64,000 nucleotides of DNA from Selenihalanaerobacter shriftii (GCF_900167185.1 NZ_FUWM01000010.1:26076-90075); one strand, 5' to 3'. Counted from the stretch's first letter, positions 34,529 to 43,390 are shown. The notes: generated by a model from the sequence alone, not told the origin. Made by a program: numbers and translations.

Positions 34529-35098
34529 ATTCCTAATTTATATTTAAGTTTAATTCATAATCCTGTCTATAATAAGAATAATAAGGTTATTACTACTACA
34601 GTTACTAATCTTGATTTACATGATATTGCTCGAGCTAGCAGGACTTATAATATTAATAAATATTATATAGTAAATCATCTTAAATCTCAGCAAGAATTAG
34701 TTAAAAAAATGCAAGAATATTGGGGAAGTGATTTTGGAGCAAAGTATAATCCTGATCGCCAAGAAGCTTTTAGTATTTTAGATATTAAATCTAATTTAGA
34801 CGATGTAATTAAAGAAATTAAAGATGAGACAGGCAAAACCCCTGTTTTAGTCTCTACTGATGCGCGTAAATATGAAAATACAATTGGTTATCAAGAATTA
34901 AGAGATAAGATTCATAATGAGGATAACCCTTATTTAATGCTGCTTGGTACTGGTTGGGGATTGACTGAAGAGATGATGAAATCTGTTGATTATATTTTAG
35001 AGCCAATCTATGGCCCTGGTAAATATAATCATCTCTCTGTTCGAAGTGCAGCGTCAATTATTTTAGATAGATTATTAGGTGAAACCTGGTGGGAATAA
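34529..35098 (+). CDS. SPOUT-type RNA methyltransferase with an ATT start
   Basis: About 189 residues of the small RNA-methyltransferase family found between trmD and rplS in Clostridia and Thermotogae (DUF2168, TM1570-like). The frame reads PNLYLSLIHNPVYNKNNKVI, VTNLDLHDIARASRTYNI and the SPOUT end LLGTGWGLTEEMM, YGPGKYNHLSVRSAASIILDRL. No ATG, GTG or TTG gives the full conserved N-terminus. ATT at 34529 is 6 bases after GGGGGTGAG and is preceded in frame by a stop at 34520, so ATT is the probable start. The first ATG (34709) would lose about 60 conserved residues. Confidence 0.82.
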   Translation: MPNLYLSLIHNPVYNKNNKVITTTVTNLDLHDIARASRTYNINKYYIVNHLKSQQELVKKMQEYWGSDFGAKYNPDRQEAFSILDIKSNLDDVIKEIKDETGKTPVLVSTDARKYENTIGYQELRDKIHNEDNPYLMLLGTGWGLTEEMMKSVDYILEPIYGPGKYNHLSVRSAASIILDRLLGETWWE

Positions 35099-35113
35099 CT
35101 TAAGAATTATTGC

Positions 35114-35142
35114 TTGTAATCATTATTTATTTATGTTATAAT
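35114..35142 (+). promoter_or_regulatory. Sigma-A promoter of rplS
   Basis: TTGTAA (35114-35119), a 17-base spacer and TATAAT (35137-35142) with a TG extension. It allows rplS to be expressed apart from rimM-trmD. Confidence 0.7.
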
Positions 35143-35165
35143 GTAGTCTGTATGATCACAGGCGG

Positions 35166-35209
35166 TCCTCTATTTACTTATTAAATATGAACGTCTTAGA
35201 GGAAGGAGG
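35166..35209 (+). ncRNA. L19-leader-like hairpin before rplS
   Basis: TCCTCTA (35166-35172) pairs with TAGAGGA (35197-35203), and the Shine-Dalgarno AGGAGG (35204-35209) begins directly after the stem. A structured leader at this place is known before rplS in Bacillus (L19 leader), where it is thought to serve L19 autoregulation. Here the match is by position and form, not by a covariance search. Confidence 0.5.
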
Positions 35210-35216
35210 AAATATC

Positions 35217-35567
35217 ATGGAAGATTTACTTCAAGCTGTAGAACAGGATAATATGAAAGATAGTATACCTGAATTTAGAGCTGGAGACACAGTTGAAGTT
35301 CATGTAAGAGTTGTCGAAGGTGGTAAAGAAAGAATTCAGGTTTTTGAAGGTATTGTTCTTCAACGTAAAGGTGGAGGAGTTAGAGAATCATTTACGGTTC
35401 GTAAAATTTCTCATGGAATCGGTGTAGAAAGAATATTCCCGGTTCATTCTCCTAAAATTGCTAAGATAGAAGTTGTTAAACGAGGAGATGTAAAACGTTC
35501 TAAGTTATTCTATCTTCGTGAACGTAGAGGTAAAGCAGCTAGAGTTAGAGAAAAGAAAGAACTTTAA
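35217..35567 (+). CDS. rplS: Ribosomal protein bL19
   Basis: A 116-residue large-subunit protein at the 30S-50S interface: [46 protein letters not shown] and [28 protein letters not shown] are diagnostic. ATG 35217 is eight bases after AGGAGG; an ATG at 35187 is part of the leader stem-loop and is not the start. Confidence 0.96.
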   Translation: MEDLLQAVEQDNMKDSIPEFRAGDTVEVHVRVVEGGKERIQVFEGIVLQRKGGGVRESFTVRKISHGIGVERIFPVHSPKIAKIEVVKRGDVKRSKLFYLRERRGKAARVREKKEL

Positions 35568-35580
35568 GATGTCTTTAATG

Positions 35581-35610
35581 GAGGGGACTGGCACTAAGCC
35601 TGTCCTCTTT
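35581..35610 (+). terminator. Terminator of rplS
   Basis: GAGGGGACTGGC and GCCTGTCCTC form an imperfect GC-rich stem with loop ACTAA, followed by TTTTG. Confidence 0.7.
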
Positions 35611-35657
35611 TGTATATATTTAGTGAATTGGTTATTTTGCGAAAGGACGGGAACATA

Positions 35658-36173
35658 ATGGGAATTTCAAAGGCAGAAATAAAGGAATATTTAGAGGCTG
35701 TAGTCATAGCAGTTATATTATCATTTATAATAATTACTTTTATTATTCAAGCATTCTATATTCCTTCTGGATCTATGCGACCTACTTTAGAGCCTGGAGA
35801 TAGGATTTTTGTAAATAAGTTTATTTATAGATTTAAGAACCCTGAACGTTTTGATATAATTGTCTTTAAGTATCCGGTTAACCCTAGAAAGAAATTTATT
35901 AAAAGGGTGATTGGATTACCTGGAGATACAGTGAGCATTGATAATGGGACAGTTTATGTTAATGATCGACCGCTTAAAGAGAATTATACCTTAGATGTAG
36001 GATATAGTAATTACCAAGAGGTTGAGGTACCACCTAAACATTACTTTGTATTAGGTGATAATCGTAATAATAGTGAGGATAGTAGATTTTGGGGATTTGT
36101 GCCTAGAAAGAATGTAATTGGTAAGGCATTAGTTAGGTTTTGGCCGTTAAGTAGAATTGGTTTAATTAATTAA
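35658..36173 (+). CDS. lepB: Signal peptidase I
   Basis: 171 residues with one N-terminal membrane segment (about 13-33). The catalytic serine is in IPSGSMRPTL and the catalytic lysine in FIKRVIGLPGD, with the family box GDNRNNSEDSRFWG. It removes Sec and Tat signal peptides at the membrane face. ATG 35658 follows AAAGGACGG; earlier in-frame codons would add a hydrophobic tail without a ribosome site. rplS-lepB-rbgA-rnhB is the standard order. Confidence 0.95.
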   Translation: MGISKAEIKEYLEAVVIAVILSFIIITFIIQAFYIPSGSMRPTLEPGDRIFVNKFIYRFKNPERFDIIVFKYPVNPRKKFIKRVIGLPGDTVSIDNGTVYVNDRPLKENYTLDVGYSNYQEVEVPPKHYFVLGDNRNNSEDSRFWGFVPRKNVIGKALVRFWPLSRIGLIN

Positions 36174-36197
36174 ATAATATATAAAGTAGGTGAGACC

Positions 36198-37043
36198 ATG
36201 ATTAATTGGTACCCAGGACATATGGCTAAGGCAAAGAAAAAATTGCAGGAAAGATTACAATTAATAGATGTAGTAGTTGAATTATTAGATGCTCGTATTC
36301 CAGTAAGTAGTAGAAATCCAAATATTGATGAAATTTTACAAGATAAAAAAAGGATTATTGTTCTTAATAAAATGGATTTAGCTGATAAAGCAATTACTAA
36401 AGCTTGGAAGAAGAAATTAGCTCAAGAGGATCCTGCTATAGCTGTTAATTCATTAAATGGTCAACGAATTAATTTAATTACTAATCATGCTAAGAACTTA
36501 ATGGCTGATAAGTTAAATAAATTAGTTAGAAAAGGTAGAAAGAAGCGAAATATTCGTTTAATGATTGTAGGGGTTCCTAATGTTGGGAAGTCTCAATTAA
36601 TTAATCAATTATGCAATCGAGGTAGTACTCGAACTGGAGACCGTCCAGGAGTAACCCGGGGACAACAATGGGTTAAAATTAAAAAGGGATTTGAGTTATT
36701 AGATACTCCTGGGATTCTATGGCCTAAGTTTGAAAGTGAAGAAGTGGCTTTTAGATTAGCAGCTACTGGTGCTATTAAATCAGATATTTATGATAATGAA
36801 ACAGTTGCTTACAAATTATTAAAATTTTTGAAAGATGTTATCCCTGATACTCTTCAAGAGAGGTTCAATCTGGATTATGTTAGTGCTGACACTTTAGAGT
36901 TAATGGAAGATATAGGTCGCAAGAGGGGTTGTTTGATGTCAGGTGGTAAAGTAGATAGAGAAAGAACTGCAGATATAATCTTGTATGAGTTTAGAAAAGG
37001 AGACTTAGGACGGATCAGTTTAGAAATTCCTAGTCAATCTTAA
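36198..37043 (+). CDS. rbgA: Ribosome biogenesis GTPase RbgA
   Basis: 281 residues, a circularly permuted GTPase: the G4 motif NKMD (near 54) precedes G1 GVPNVGKSQLIN and G3 LDTPGIL. The N-terminus INWYPGHMAKAKKKL is typical. It drives late 50S assembly in Bacillus. It is 24 bases after lepB and 13 bases before rnhB. Confidence 0.95.
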   Translation: MINWYPGHMAKAKKKLQERLQLIDVVVELLDARIPVSSRNPNIDEILQDKKRIIVLNKMDLADKAITKAWKKKLAQEDPAIAVNSLNGQRINLITNHAKNLMADKLNKLVRKGRKKRNIRLMIVGVPNVGKSQLINQLCNRGSTRTGDRPGVTRGQQWVKIKKGFELLDTPGILWPKFESEEVAFRLAATGAIKSDIYDNETVAYKLLKFLKDVIPDTLQERFNLDYVSADTLELMEDIGRKRGCLMSGGKVDRERTADIILYEFRKGDLGRISLEIPSQS

Positions 37044-37056
37044 GTGAGGTTTTAAA

Positions 37057-38004
37057 ATGGAATTAGAAGAACTATCAATTAAAGAAATTAAATCTGAATT
37101 AAAAGAGATGGAGTTAGAAGCTGTCTCTGAAGAGCTAATTATGGAGTTAGAATCTGATTCTAGAAAAGGGGTTCAAAAACTAGCTAAGCAATATCGTCGG
37201 AAAAAGCAACGAGCTAGTGAAGAAAGAATTAGATTTCATAAGATGCAGGAGATTGAAAATAGTTGTTATGCTAAAGGATATAAATTAATTGGTGGAATCG
37301 ATGAAGCAGGAAGAGGTCCACTGGCTGGTCCAGTAGCTGCGTCAGTTGTTATTTTACCTAAGAAAATATATATTCCTGGACTAAATGATTCTAAGCAGTT
37401 ATCTGAATCAAAGAGAGAAGAATTATTCGATATTATTAAAGAGGAAGCTATAGATTATGGAGTAGGTATTATTGATTCTAATCGGATAGATGAAATTAAT
37501 ATTTTAAATGCAAATTATGAAGCTATGAAGCAGGCAATTGCTAAATTAGAGAAAACTCCTGATTATTTATTAGTTGATGGAGAAGAGATTCCTAATTTAG
37601 ATATTGATCAGAAAAAGATCATTGATGGTGATGCTAGAAGTATTTCCATAGCAGCAGCTTCAATTCTTGCTAAGGTAACTCGAGATAGAATGTTAGTGGA
37701 GTATGACCAAGAATATCCAGAATATGGGTTTGCAGGACATAAAGGTTATGGTACAGCAGAACATATTGCTGCTTTAAATGAACATGGACCTTGTAAGATA
37801 CATAGATATACATTTAGTAAAGTAAGAGAAGCTGCTTTAGGAGAAGATTATTATTTGTTCAAAGAAGGCTTAGAGAAAGCAAAGTCTATAGAAGAGATAG
37901 AAGTCATTGCTAATACTATTAAAGAATGTGAAAAGATCTTATCTCAAATTGAGTTAGATGAGCTGCGTAATATATTTATAAAGCAGAAGAGAAAAATAGG
38001 GTGA
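37057..38004 (+). CDS. rnhB: Ribonuclease HII
   Basis: 315 residues: an N-terminal helical extension of about 80 residues, then the RNase H fold with acidic residues in IGGIDEAGRGPLAGPV, the LLVDGEE region and the D-x-x-S segment GDARSISIAAASILAKV. It removes RNA from DNA duplexes. The protein continues about 55 residues beyond the usual C-terminal region (after GEDYYLF), an extra helical tail of unknown role. Confidence 0.95.
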   Translation: MELEELSIKEIKSELKEMELEAVSEELIMELESDSRKGVQKLAKQYRRKKQRASEERIRFHKMQEIENSCYAKGYKLIGGIDEAGRGPLAGPVAASVVILPKKIYIPGLNDSKQLSESKREELFDIIKEEAIDYGVGIIDSNRIDEINILNANYEAMKQAIAKLEKTPDYLLVDGEEIPNLDIDQKKIIDGDARSISIAAASILAKVTRDRMLVEYDQEYPEYGFAGHKGYGTAEHIAALNEHGPCKIHRYTFSKVREAALGEDYYLFKEGLEKAKSIEEIEVIANTIKECEKILSQIELDELRNIFIKQKRKIG

Positions 38005-38009
38005 GATAG

Positions 38010-38246
38010 ATGCGATTAAAAACTGGAGATGTTTTAACTGGGATTGTCTTGGAGGTTAAGGAGAAGACAGCGGTAATTAATTTTGGTAATTATGCTTTAG
38101 AAGCTAAAGTTTTAACTGATTTAGAGGTAGAAGAGAAAGTAAGAGTTGAGGTTAAAGGTACATATAAGAATACTGTTGTTTTGAAAGTGTTAGATCGAGA
38201 TATTCGTAAAGGAATTGGAAAAAATTCAATTGATGTACGAGTCTGA
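38010..38246 (+). CDS. Small beta-rich protein of unknown function
   Basis: 78 residues starting six bases after rnhB. The sequence RLKTGDVLTGIVLEVKEKTAVINFGNYALEAKVL suggests an S1/OB-like beta barrel, with the last third charged. I do not recognise a named family. In Bacillus the gene after rnhB is ylqG, a FliK-like protein, and this could be a shortened counterpart. It ends at a terminator, so it is the last gene of the rnhB unit. Confidence 0.6.
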   Translation: MRLKTGDVLTGIVLEVKEKTAVINFGNYALEAKVLTDLEVEEKVRVEVKGTYKNTVVLKVLDRDIRKGIGKNSIDVRV

Positions 38247-38286
38247 GGTTATATCTATTCTGTAGGGAATGGATATAGCTTTTTTG
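38247..38286 (+). terminator. Terminator after the rnhB unit
   Basis: GGTTATATCTATTC and GGAATGGATATAGCT form a long, slightly mismatched stem with loop TGTAG, then six T. A possible -10, TATAAT (38295-38300), for the next gene lies just behind it. Confidence 0.8.
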
Positions 38287-38394
38287 TTTAGTTTTATAAT
38301 AAACAAGGAGATTAAAATAGTTTATTGAAGTTTTAATCAATTGAATTGTAATTTATATTTATACTTAATGAAAGAGAGGTTTCATTCAAATCTT

Positions 38395-39534
38395 ATGAAA
38401 AAATACTTATCTATAAAGATTATTGATAGATACATAATGAAGGAGTTTTTTGGTTTATTTATAGCTGGAGTAGCAGTCATTGTGGTAATTATGTTAAGTA
38501 ATTTTTTATTTCAATTAGCTGATATGATTGTAGTGGAAGATGTCTCCAAAATAGTAGTTTTAAAGTTATTATATTATAAATTGCCGGAAACTGTTGTTCA
38601 AACTTTTCCTATTGCTATATTATTTGCAGTTATGGTGGGAATGGGGAGGTTAAGTAGTGATAATGAGTTTGTCGCCATAAGAATGGGTGGGGTTAGTCTT
38701 TATCGTTTCATTGTGCCTTTGCTTATCTTAGGGATTTTGATTAGTATAATGACTTATTATTTTAATGAACAAATAGTTCCCTGGTCTAATCGTAGAGCTG
38801 AAAATATTATTCAACAATCTATTTTGGAGACAACTGTACCAGAGATTAAAGATAATGTCTTTTTTAAGGGCCCTAATGATAACAGGCTTTTTTATGTTAA
38901 GCATTATAGCAAACATAGTTCAATTTTAAAGAAAATAGTTATCTTAGATTATGCTAGTACAAAGATTTATCCTAAAATGATTACAGCAGAGACTGGTACT
39001 ATAACTAAGACTGGTTGGCAGTTAAGGAATGGTATTATTCATATATATAATAAAAATGGTCATTCAGTGTCAGAAAGAGAATTTAATAGAATGGATATAA
39101 AAATAGTTCAGTCTAATCAAATGGATAATAGCTTTACAGACCAAAAAACTCCATCAGAGATGAACCGGGCTGAATTAAAGAAAGAAATTAATATATTGAA
39201 GGATAGTGGTTTGCAAGTGGATTCGTTATTAGTAGATTATCATTTAAAGTTAGCTAAACCATTTATCGCTCTCATTTTTATTTTAATTGGTACTCCATTA
39301 AGCTTAATCACTAAAAGTAATCGAGCTTTAAATACTGTATTAACTGTTATCATAATGTTTTTATATTATATTACTTTATCATTGGTTCGTTCATTAGGTA
39401 GAAATGAATTCTTACCAACTTTAATGGCTGCATGGCTACCAAATATTATCTTTGGATTAATAGGATTAATATTGTTAATTTGGAAAGAAGAATTTTATAA
39501 ATTATTATCTAAATTCAACTTATTTTCTTCATAA
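38395..39534 (+). CDS. LptF/LptG family permease
   Basis: 379 residues of the YjgP/YjgQ (LptF/G) family: IIDRYIMKEFFGLFIAGVAV at the N-terminus, three further helices, a beta-jellyroll periplasmic-type domain (about 150-270), and C-terminal helices with LAKPFIALIFILIGTPLSL. In diderm bacteria this permease and its partner LptB extract lipopolysaccharide from the inner membrane. A single gene is present here, with no second permease or LptB adjacent. ATG 38395 gives a normal N-terminus, but its Shine-Dalgarno (AGAGAGGT) is 14 bases away; ATG 38368 is an alternative. Confidence 0.85.
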   Translation: MKKYLSIKIIDRYIMKEFFGLFIAGVAVIVVIMLSNFLFQLADMIVVEDVSKIVVLKLLYYKLPETVVQTFPIAILFAVMVGMGRLSSDNEFVAIRMGGVSLYRFIVPLLILGILISIMTYYFNEQIVPWSNRRAENIIQQSILETTVPEIKDNVFFKGPNDNRLFYVKHYSKHSSILKKIVILDYASTKIYPKMITAETGTITKTGWQLRNGIIHIYNKNGHSVSEREFNRMDIKIVQSNQMDNSFTDQKTPSEMNRAELKKEINILKDSGLQVDSLLVDYHLKLAKPFIALIFILIGTPLSLITKSNRALNTVLTVIIMFLYYITLSLVRSLGRNEFLPTLMAAWLPNIIFGLIGLILLIWKEEFYKLLSKFNLFSS

Positions 39535-39588
39535 TCTTCCAGGAAAATAATGTATTATATAGAATGTTATAACATATAGAGGTGAAAA

Positions 39589-39957
39589 ATGATGCTTAGC
39601 AAGCAAGAATTAGGAAGATTAGGAGAAAAATTAGCCAGTAAATATCTATTAAAGAAAGAATATCAAATTATAGAGCAGAATTATCGTTGTAGGTTGGGGG
39701 AGATAGATATTATAGCATATAAAGATAATTATTTTATCTTTGTAGAAGTTAAGGCTAAACAGAATCAAAACTTTGGTCTACCACAAGAAGAGGTTGATTT
39801 CCGTAAACAGCAAAAGATTCAACAGGTTGCTCGTTATTATATTAGTCAGAATCCAGATTTAAATGTTGATTTTCGTTTTGATGTAATAGCTATCTTATAT
39901 CAGGGAGATGATGATTATCAATTATCTCACTTAAGGAATGCATTCTCTGTTGTTTAA
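39589..39957 (+). CDS. yraN: YraN family endonuclease-like protein (UPF0102)
   Basis: 122 residues with the RecB-type nuclease fold: LGRLGEKLASKYL, YRCRLGEIDIIAYKDNYFIFVEVKAK. The D and E-x-K catalytic set is intact. The family is conserved between rnhB and comM/dprA in many bacteria, with unclear function in DNA repair or recombination. The second ATG (39592) is an equally good start. Confidence 0.9.
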   Translation: MMLSKQELGRLGEKLASKYLLKKEYQIIEQNYRCRLGEIDIIAYKDNYFIFVEVKAKQNQNFGLPQEEVDFRKQQKIQQVARYYISQNPDLNVDFRFDVIAILYQGDDDYQLSHLRNAFSVV

Positions 39958-39989
39958 CCATAAATTTTCTTATTAAGAGAGGGATATAG

Positions 39990-41519
39990 ATGATTTCTAA
40001 AGTAAAAAGTAGTGCAGTATTAGGGATAGAGGCCTATTTAGTTGATGTGGAAATAGATTTAGCACAGGGTTTACCTAGTTTTAATTTAGTTGGATTACCA
40101 GATGCAGCTGTTAAAGAATCTAGAGAACGTGTTAGGGCTGCGATTAAAAATACTGGTTTTCAATTTCCGGTTAAGAGGATAACTGTTAATTTAGCCCCAG
40201 CTGATATAAAAAAAGAGGGAGCTGCTTATGATTTGCCTATAGCTATTGGGATTTTAGCAGCTCAAGGGTTAATAGATTCACAAGATTTAGATGATTACTT
40301 AGTAGTTGGAGAATTATCCTTAACCGGTGATTTAAGAAGGATTAATGGTGCTTTGCCAATGGCTATTCAAGCTAAAACTGAAGGCAAGAAGGGTATGATT
40401 TTACCTGCTATTAATGCTTCAGAGGCAGCAGTAGTGGAAGGGATTGAAATTATACCAGTTAACTCTTTATTAGAAACAGTCGATTTTCTAAATACAAGAA
40501 TGCTTGAAAATGCAGTAGAAGTAGATTATAAGTTAAATCTAACATCAGATTATAAAGTGGATTTTGCTGAAGTAAAGGGGCAACAAGCAGCTAAGCGCGC
40601 TTTAGAGATAGCTGCAGCTGGTGGACATAATGTAATTATGATTGGACCTCCTGGTTCCGGCAAAACCATGTTATCCAGAAGATTACCTACTATCTTACCA
40701 GATTTATCTTTAGATGAAGCAGTTGAATTAACGAAAATATATAGTATCTTAGGTTTATTACCTACTGATGAACCTTTAATTACTACACGTCCTTTTAGAA
40801 GTCCTCATCATACTACGTCTAATGCTGGAATGATTGGTGGAGGTAGGATTCCTCAACCAGGAGAAGTTAGTCTAGCTCATTATGGAGTATTATTTTTAGA
40901 TGAACTGCCGGAGTTTAATCGTAATGTATTAGAAGTTCTTAGACAGCCATTGGAAGAAAGAGAAGTAACGATTTCTCGTTCACTAACTACTTTGACTTAT
41001 CCAGCAAATATTATGTTAATTGCTGCTATGAATCCGTGTCCGTGTGGATTCCATGGAGATTCAAAGCAGAATTGTAGTTGTAGTCATTATGAGGTGGAAC
41101 GATATTTAAATAAAGTTTCAGGCCCATTATTAGATAGGATAGATATACATATTGAAGTACCAAGATTAGAAGCAGAGGTTATTTCAAGCTCACCTGATGG
41201 TGAAAGTTCAGCTCAGATTAGAGCACGGGTTAATAAAGCACGTCAAATTCAATATAAAAGATTTAAAGATGAAGAGATTAATTGTAATTCTGAAATGAAT
41301 GGTAGGTTGCTAGAAGAATATTGTGAATTGACTATAGAAGGCAAAGAATTATTAAAGACAGCTATAAAGAGGTTAAATTTAAGTGCTAGAGCTTATGATC
41401 GTATTTTAAAATTAAGCCGAACTATAGCTGATTTAGCAGGAGCTAACAAAATACAAGAAGAGTATATAGCTGAAGCAGTTCAATATAGAGATTTAGATAG
41501 AAAATTTTTCGCAAATTGA
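39990..41519 (+). CDS. comM: ComM/YifB AAA+ helicase (Mg-chelatase-like)
   Basis: 509 residues. An N-terminal Lon-like domain (GLPSFNLVGLPDAAVKESRERVRAA) is followed by the AAA+ core with Walker A GPPGSGKTMLSRR and Walker B FLDELPEF, a Cys motif MNPCPCGFHGD..CSC and the sensor regions. ComM is a hexameric helicase that extends heteroduplex during natural transformation. It precedes dprA, another transformation gene. Confidence 0.93.
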   Translation: MISKVKSSAVLGIEAYLVDVEIDLAQGLPSFNLVGLPDAAVKESRERVRAAIKNTGFQFPVKRITVNLAPADIKKEGAAYDLPIAIGILAAQGLIDSQDLDDYLVVGELSLTGDLRRINGALPMAIQAKTEGKKGMILPAINASEAAVVEGIEIIPVNSLLETVDFLNTRMLENAVEVDYKLNLTSDYKVDFAEVKGQQAAKRALEIAAAGGHNVIMIGPPGSGKTMLSRRLPTILPDLSLDEAVELTKIYSILGLLPTDEPLITTRPFRSPHHTTSNAGMIGGGRIPQPGEVSLAHYGVLFLDELPEFNRNVLEVLRQPLEEREVTISRSLTTLTYPANIMLIAAMNPCPCGFHGDSKQNCSCSHYEVERYLNKVSGPLLDRIDIHIEVPRLEAEVISSSPDGESSAQIRARVNKARQIQYKRFKDEEINCNSEMNGRLLEEYCELTIEGKELLKTAIKRLNLSARAYDRILKLSRTIADLAGANKIQEEYIAEAVQYRDLDRKFFAN

Positions 41520-41548
41520 TGATAGAAATCAAAAGTAATGAAACAAAT

Positions 41549-41575
41549 GCAGGAATTTTCAGACAACTATAGAAT
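41549..41575 (+). promoter_or_regulatory. Sigma-H-type promoter of dprA
   Basis: GCAGGAATT, an 11-base spacer and ATAGAAT fit the sigma-H form exactly. Transcription would start near 41582, 60 bases before dprA. Competence genes depend on sigma-H or its relatives in several Firmicutes. Confidence 0.55.
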
Positions 41576-41641
41576 GAAGAGTATATATATAAGTTTTATT
41601 AATAACTTATATTAATAAATTATAAATGGTGATAATCTATT

Positions 41642-42745
41642 ATGAATAATCGTAAATATTGGCTAGGTTTAATTAAATTGCATAACTTAGGACCTAAGTT
41701 GATTAAAAATTTATTAGAGTATTTTGGAGATGCAAAGGATATATGGATGGCAAGTCAACAGAAACTTTGTCAAGTACCATTAATTGGTAAAAAGAGAAGT
41801 CAACAGATAATTAAAGACAGAGAGAGTATTGATTTGAATTTTGAAGTGCAGAGGTTAAAGAATCACCAAATTAATTATTTAACATTAAATGATGAGGAAT
41901 ATCCTTATTTACTTAAGAATATTCATGATCCACCTCCAGTATTATTCTATAAAGGGGACATAAAATTAGAAGATATAATCAGTTTATCGATTGTAGGTTC
42001 TCGAAAATGTACTAATTATGGTCAAAAGATAGCAAAAAGGTTGGCTAAGGTTCTTGCTAAACGAGGTTTTACTATAGTTAGTGGATTAGCCAGAGGAATA
42101 GATACTGTTAGTCATCAAGGAGCATTAGAGGCAGGAAGAACTATGGCAGTTTTAGGTTCTGGACTTGATGTTATTTATCCACCAGAGAATGAGGAGTTGA
42201 TGTCTAATATTACTCAACAAGGAGCAGTTATTTCTTCATTTCCTTTAGCTACACCACCTCATGGTGGTAATTTTCCTAAAAGAAATAGGATTATTAGTGG
42301 TTTAACTTTGGGAACTATAGTAGTAGAAGCTACCAAGAAAAGTGGTTCTTTAATTACAGCTAATTATGCTTTAAATCAAGGAAGGGAAGTATTTGCCATT
42401 CCAGGTGATATTACTAAAAAACAAAGTTTTGGAACTAATAATTTAATCCAGAAAGGTGCAAAGTTAATACAAGAGATAGATGATATTATATCAGAATTAC
42501 CTTTAGAAGATTGGCTTGAACTAATTGGGGTAGAAGATAGTCTTAAGAAGAAAGAGGTGGATATTGAATTATCGGATTTAGAGTCTAAAGTATATAATAA
42601 AATAAGTTCTACGTCGCAGGAATTTAATGAAATCTTAAAAATGATTGACATATCTGCTGGACAATTAAACTCAACTTTATTAAAATTAGAGGTGAAAGGG
42701 TTAATTACGCAGCTTGCAGGTAATAGATTTGTTTTAAATGATTAA
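41642..42745 (+). CDS. dprA: DNA processing protein DprA
   Basis: Loads RecA onto incoming single-stranded DNA. 367 residues: an N-terminal helix-hairpin-helix/SAM-like part, the Rossmann core with GSRKCTNYGQ, VSGLARGIDTVSHQGAL, LGSGLDVIYPPEN, NRIISGL and the C-terminal DML1-like winged helix. A possible weak Shine-Dalgarno (GGTGAT) precedes the ATG. Confidence 0.95.
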   Translation: MNNRKYWLGLIKLHNLGPKLIKNLLEYFGDAKDIWMASQQKLCQVPLIGKKRSQQIIKDRESIDLNFEVQRLKNHQINYLTLNDEEYPYLLKNIHDPPPVLFYKGDIKLEDIISLSIVGSRKCTNYGQKIAKRLAKVLAKRGFTIVSGLARGIDTVSHQGALEAGRTMAVLGSGLDVIYPPENEELMSNITQQGAVISSFPLATPPHGGNFPKRNRIISGLTLGTIVVEATKKSGSLITANYALNQGREVFAIPGDITKKQSFGTNNLIQKGAKLIQEIDDIISELPLEDWLELIGVEDSLKKKEVDIELSDLESKVYNKISSTSQEFNEILKMIDISAGQLNSTLLKLEVKGLITQLAGNRFVLND

Positions 42746-42860
42746 TAATAAAGAATTAGCATAATCTATTTTACAAATAAACTAGAAACTCATATAATAT
42801 AATAAGTATGGGAATAAATTTATGCTTAAATTTAGAGTTAAAAGCATCTCAAAATAGAAA

Positions 42861-42904
42861 GGAGGGACTAGAATAGCTGATTTTTAGCTATTACTAGGCT
42901 TCTA
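42861..42904 (+). promoter_or_regulatory. Hairpin between Shine-Dalgarno and smg start
   Basis: GGAGGG lies at 42861-42866 but the ATG is at 42905. Between them CTAGAATAGCT (42868-42878) pairs with AGCTATTACTAG (42886-42897) around a 7-base loop. If the stem is looped out, the effective spacing falls to about 8 bases, the normal distance. Confidence 0.5.
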
Positions 42905-43390
42905 ATGAATGAAAATGTAATTGAAATCGTAAGCTATTTAGTAAAAAGGATTATGCATAATGAAAATATAGTTGAAAATGAGAAAAAATTAATTAAAAAT
43001 TTAATCGATCAGGGCTATGAAGTTGATGACATAGATATGGCATTTGAGTTAATCTTTACTTCTAGTATGTCTTCTGCTGAGAAAGAAAGCGAAGATGAAT
43101 TAAAATTTGATGATGCTCGAAGGGTATTAGATTTTAAAGAAAAGTTTAAATTATCTTTACCAGTACAAGGGGCTTTGATTAGATTATCAGCTTTAAGTTT
43201 AATTAGTAATACTGAGGTAGAAAATATTTTAGAAAAATCGTTACACTTTAGAGAATCAGAGATTGGTTTGAAACATTTCTGGAAAGTATTACAAAAGGTT
43301 ATTAATAATCCAGCTAGATTATCATTGATAATTGAAAATTCTCCAGAGTTTAAATCGATTAATGAAGAACATAAACGATATATTAATTAA
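42905..43390 (+). CDS. smg: Smg/DUF494 family protein
   Basis: 161 residues, all helical and acidic: NENVIEIVSYLVKRIM, LIDQGYEVDDIDMAFELI and RVLDFKEKFKLSLPVQGALIRLSALSLI match DUF494 (Smg). The family is placed next to dprA and topA in proteobacteria and some Firmicutes. Its function is unknown. An upstream in-frame stop at 42878 limits the start to this ATG, or to an unusual ATT at 42890. Confidence 0.88.
   Translation: MNENVIEIVSYLVKRIMHNENIVENEKKLIKNLIDQGYEVDDIDMAFELIFTSSMSSAEKESEDELKFDDARRVLDFKEKFKLSLPVQGALIRLSALSLISNTEVENILEKSLHFRESEIGLKHFWKVLQKVINNPARLSLIIENSPEFKSINEEHKRYIN

Noticed and set aside
34709-35098. A 129-residue methyltransferase starting at ATG 34709
   Set aside because: It lacks about 60 conserved N-terminal residues and has no Shine-Dalgarno; the frame is open upstream to an ATT with a good ribosome site.
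35187-35216. rplS start at ATG 35187
   Set aside because: It would place the AGGAGG ribosome site inside the gene and add ten residues not found in L19 proteins.
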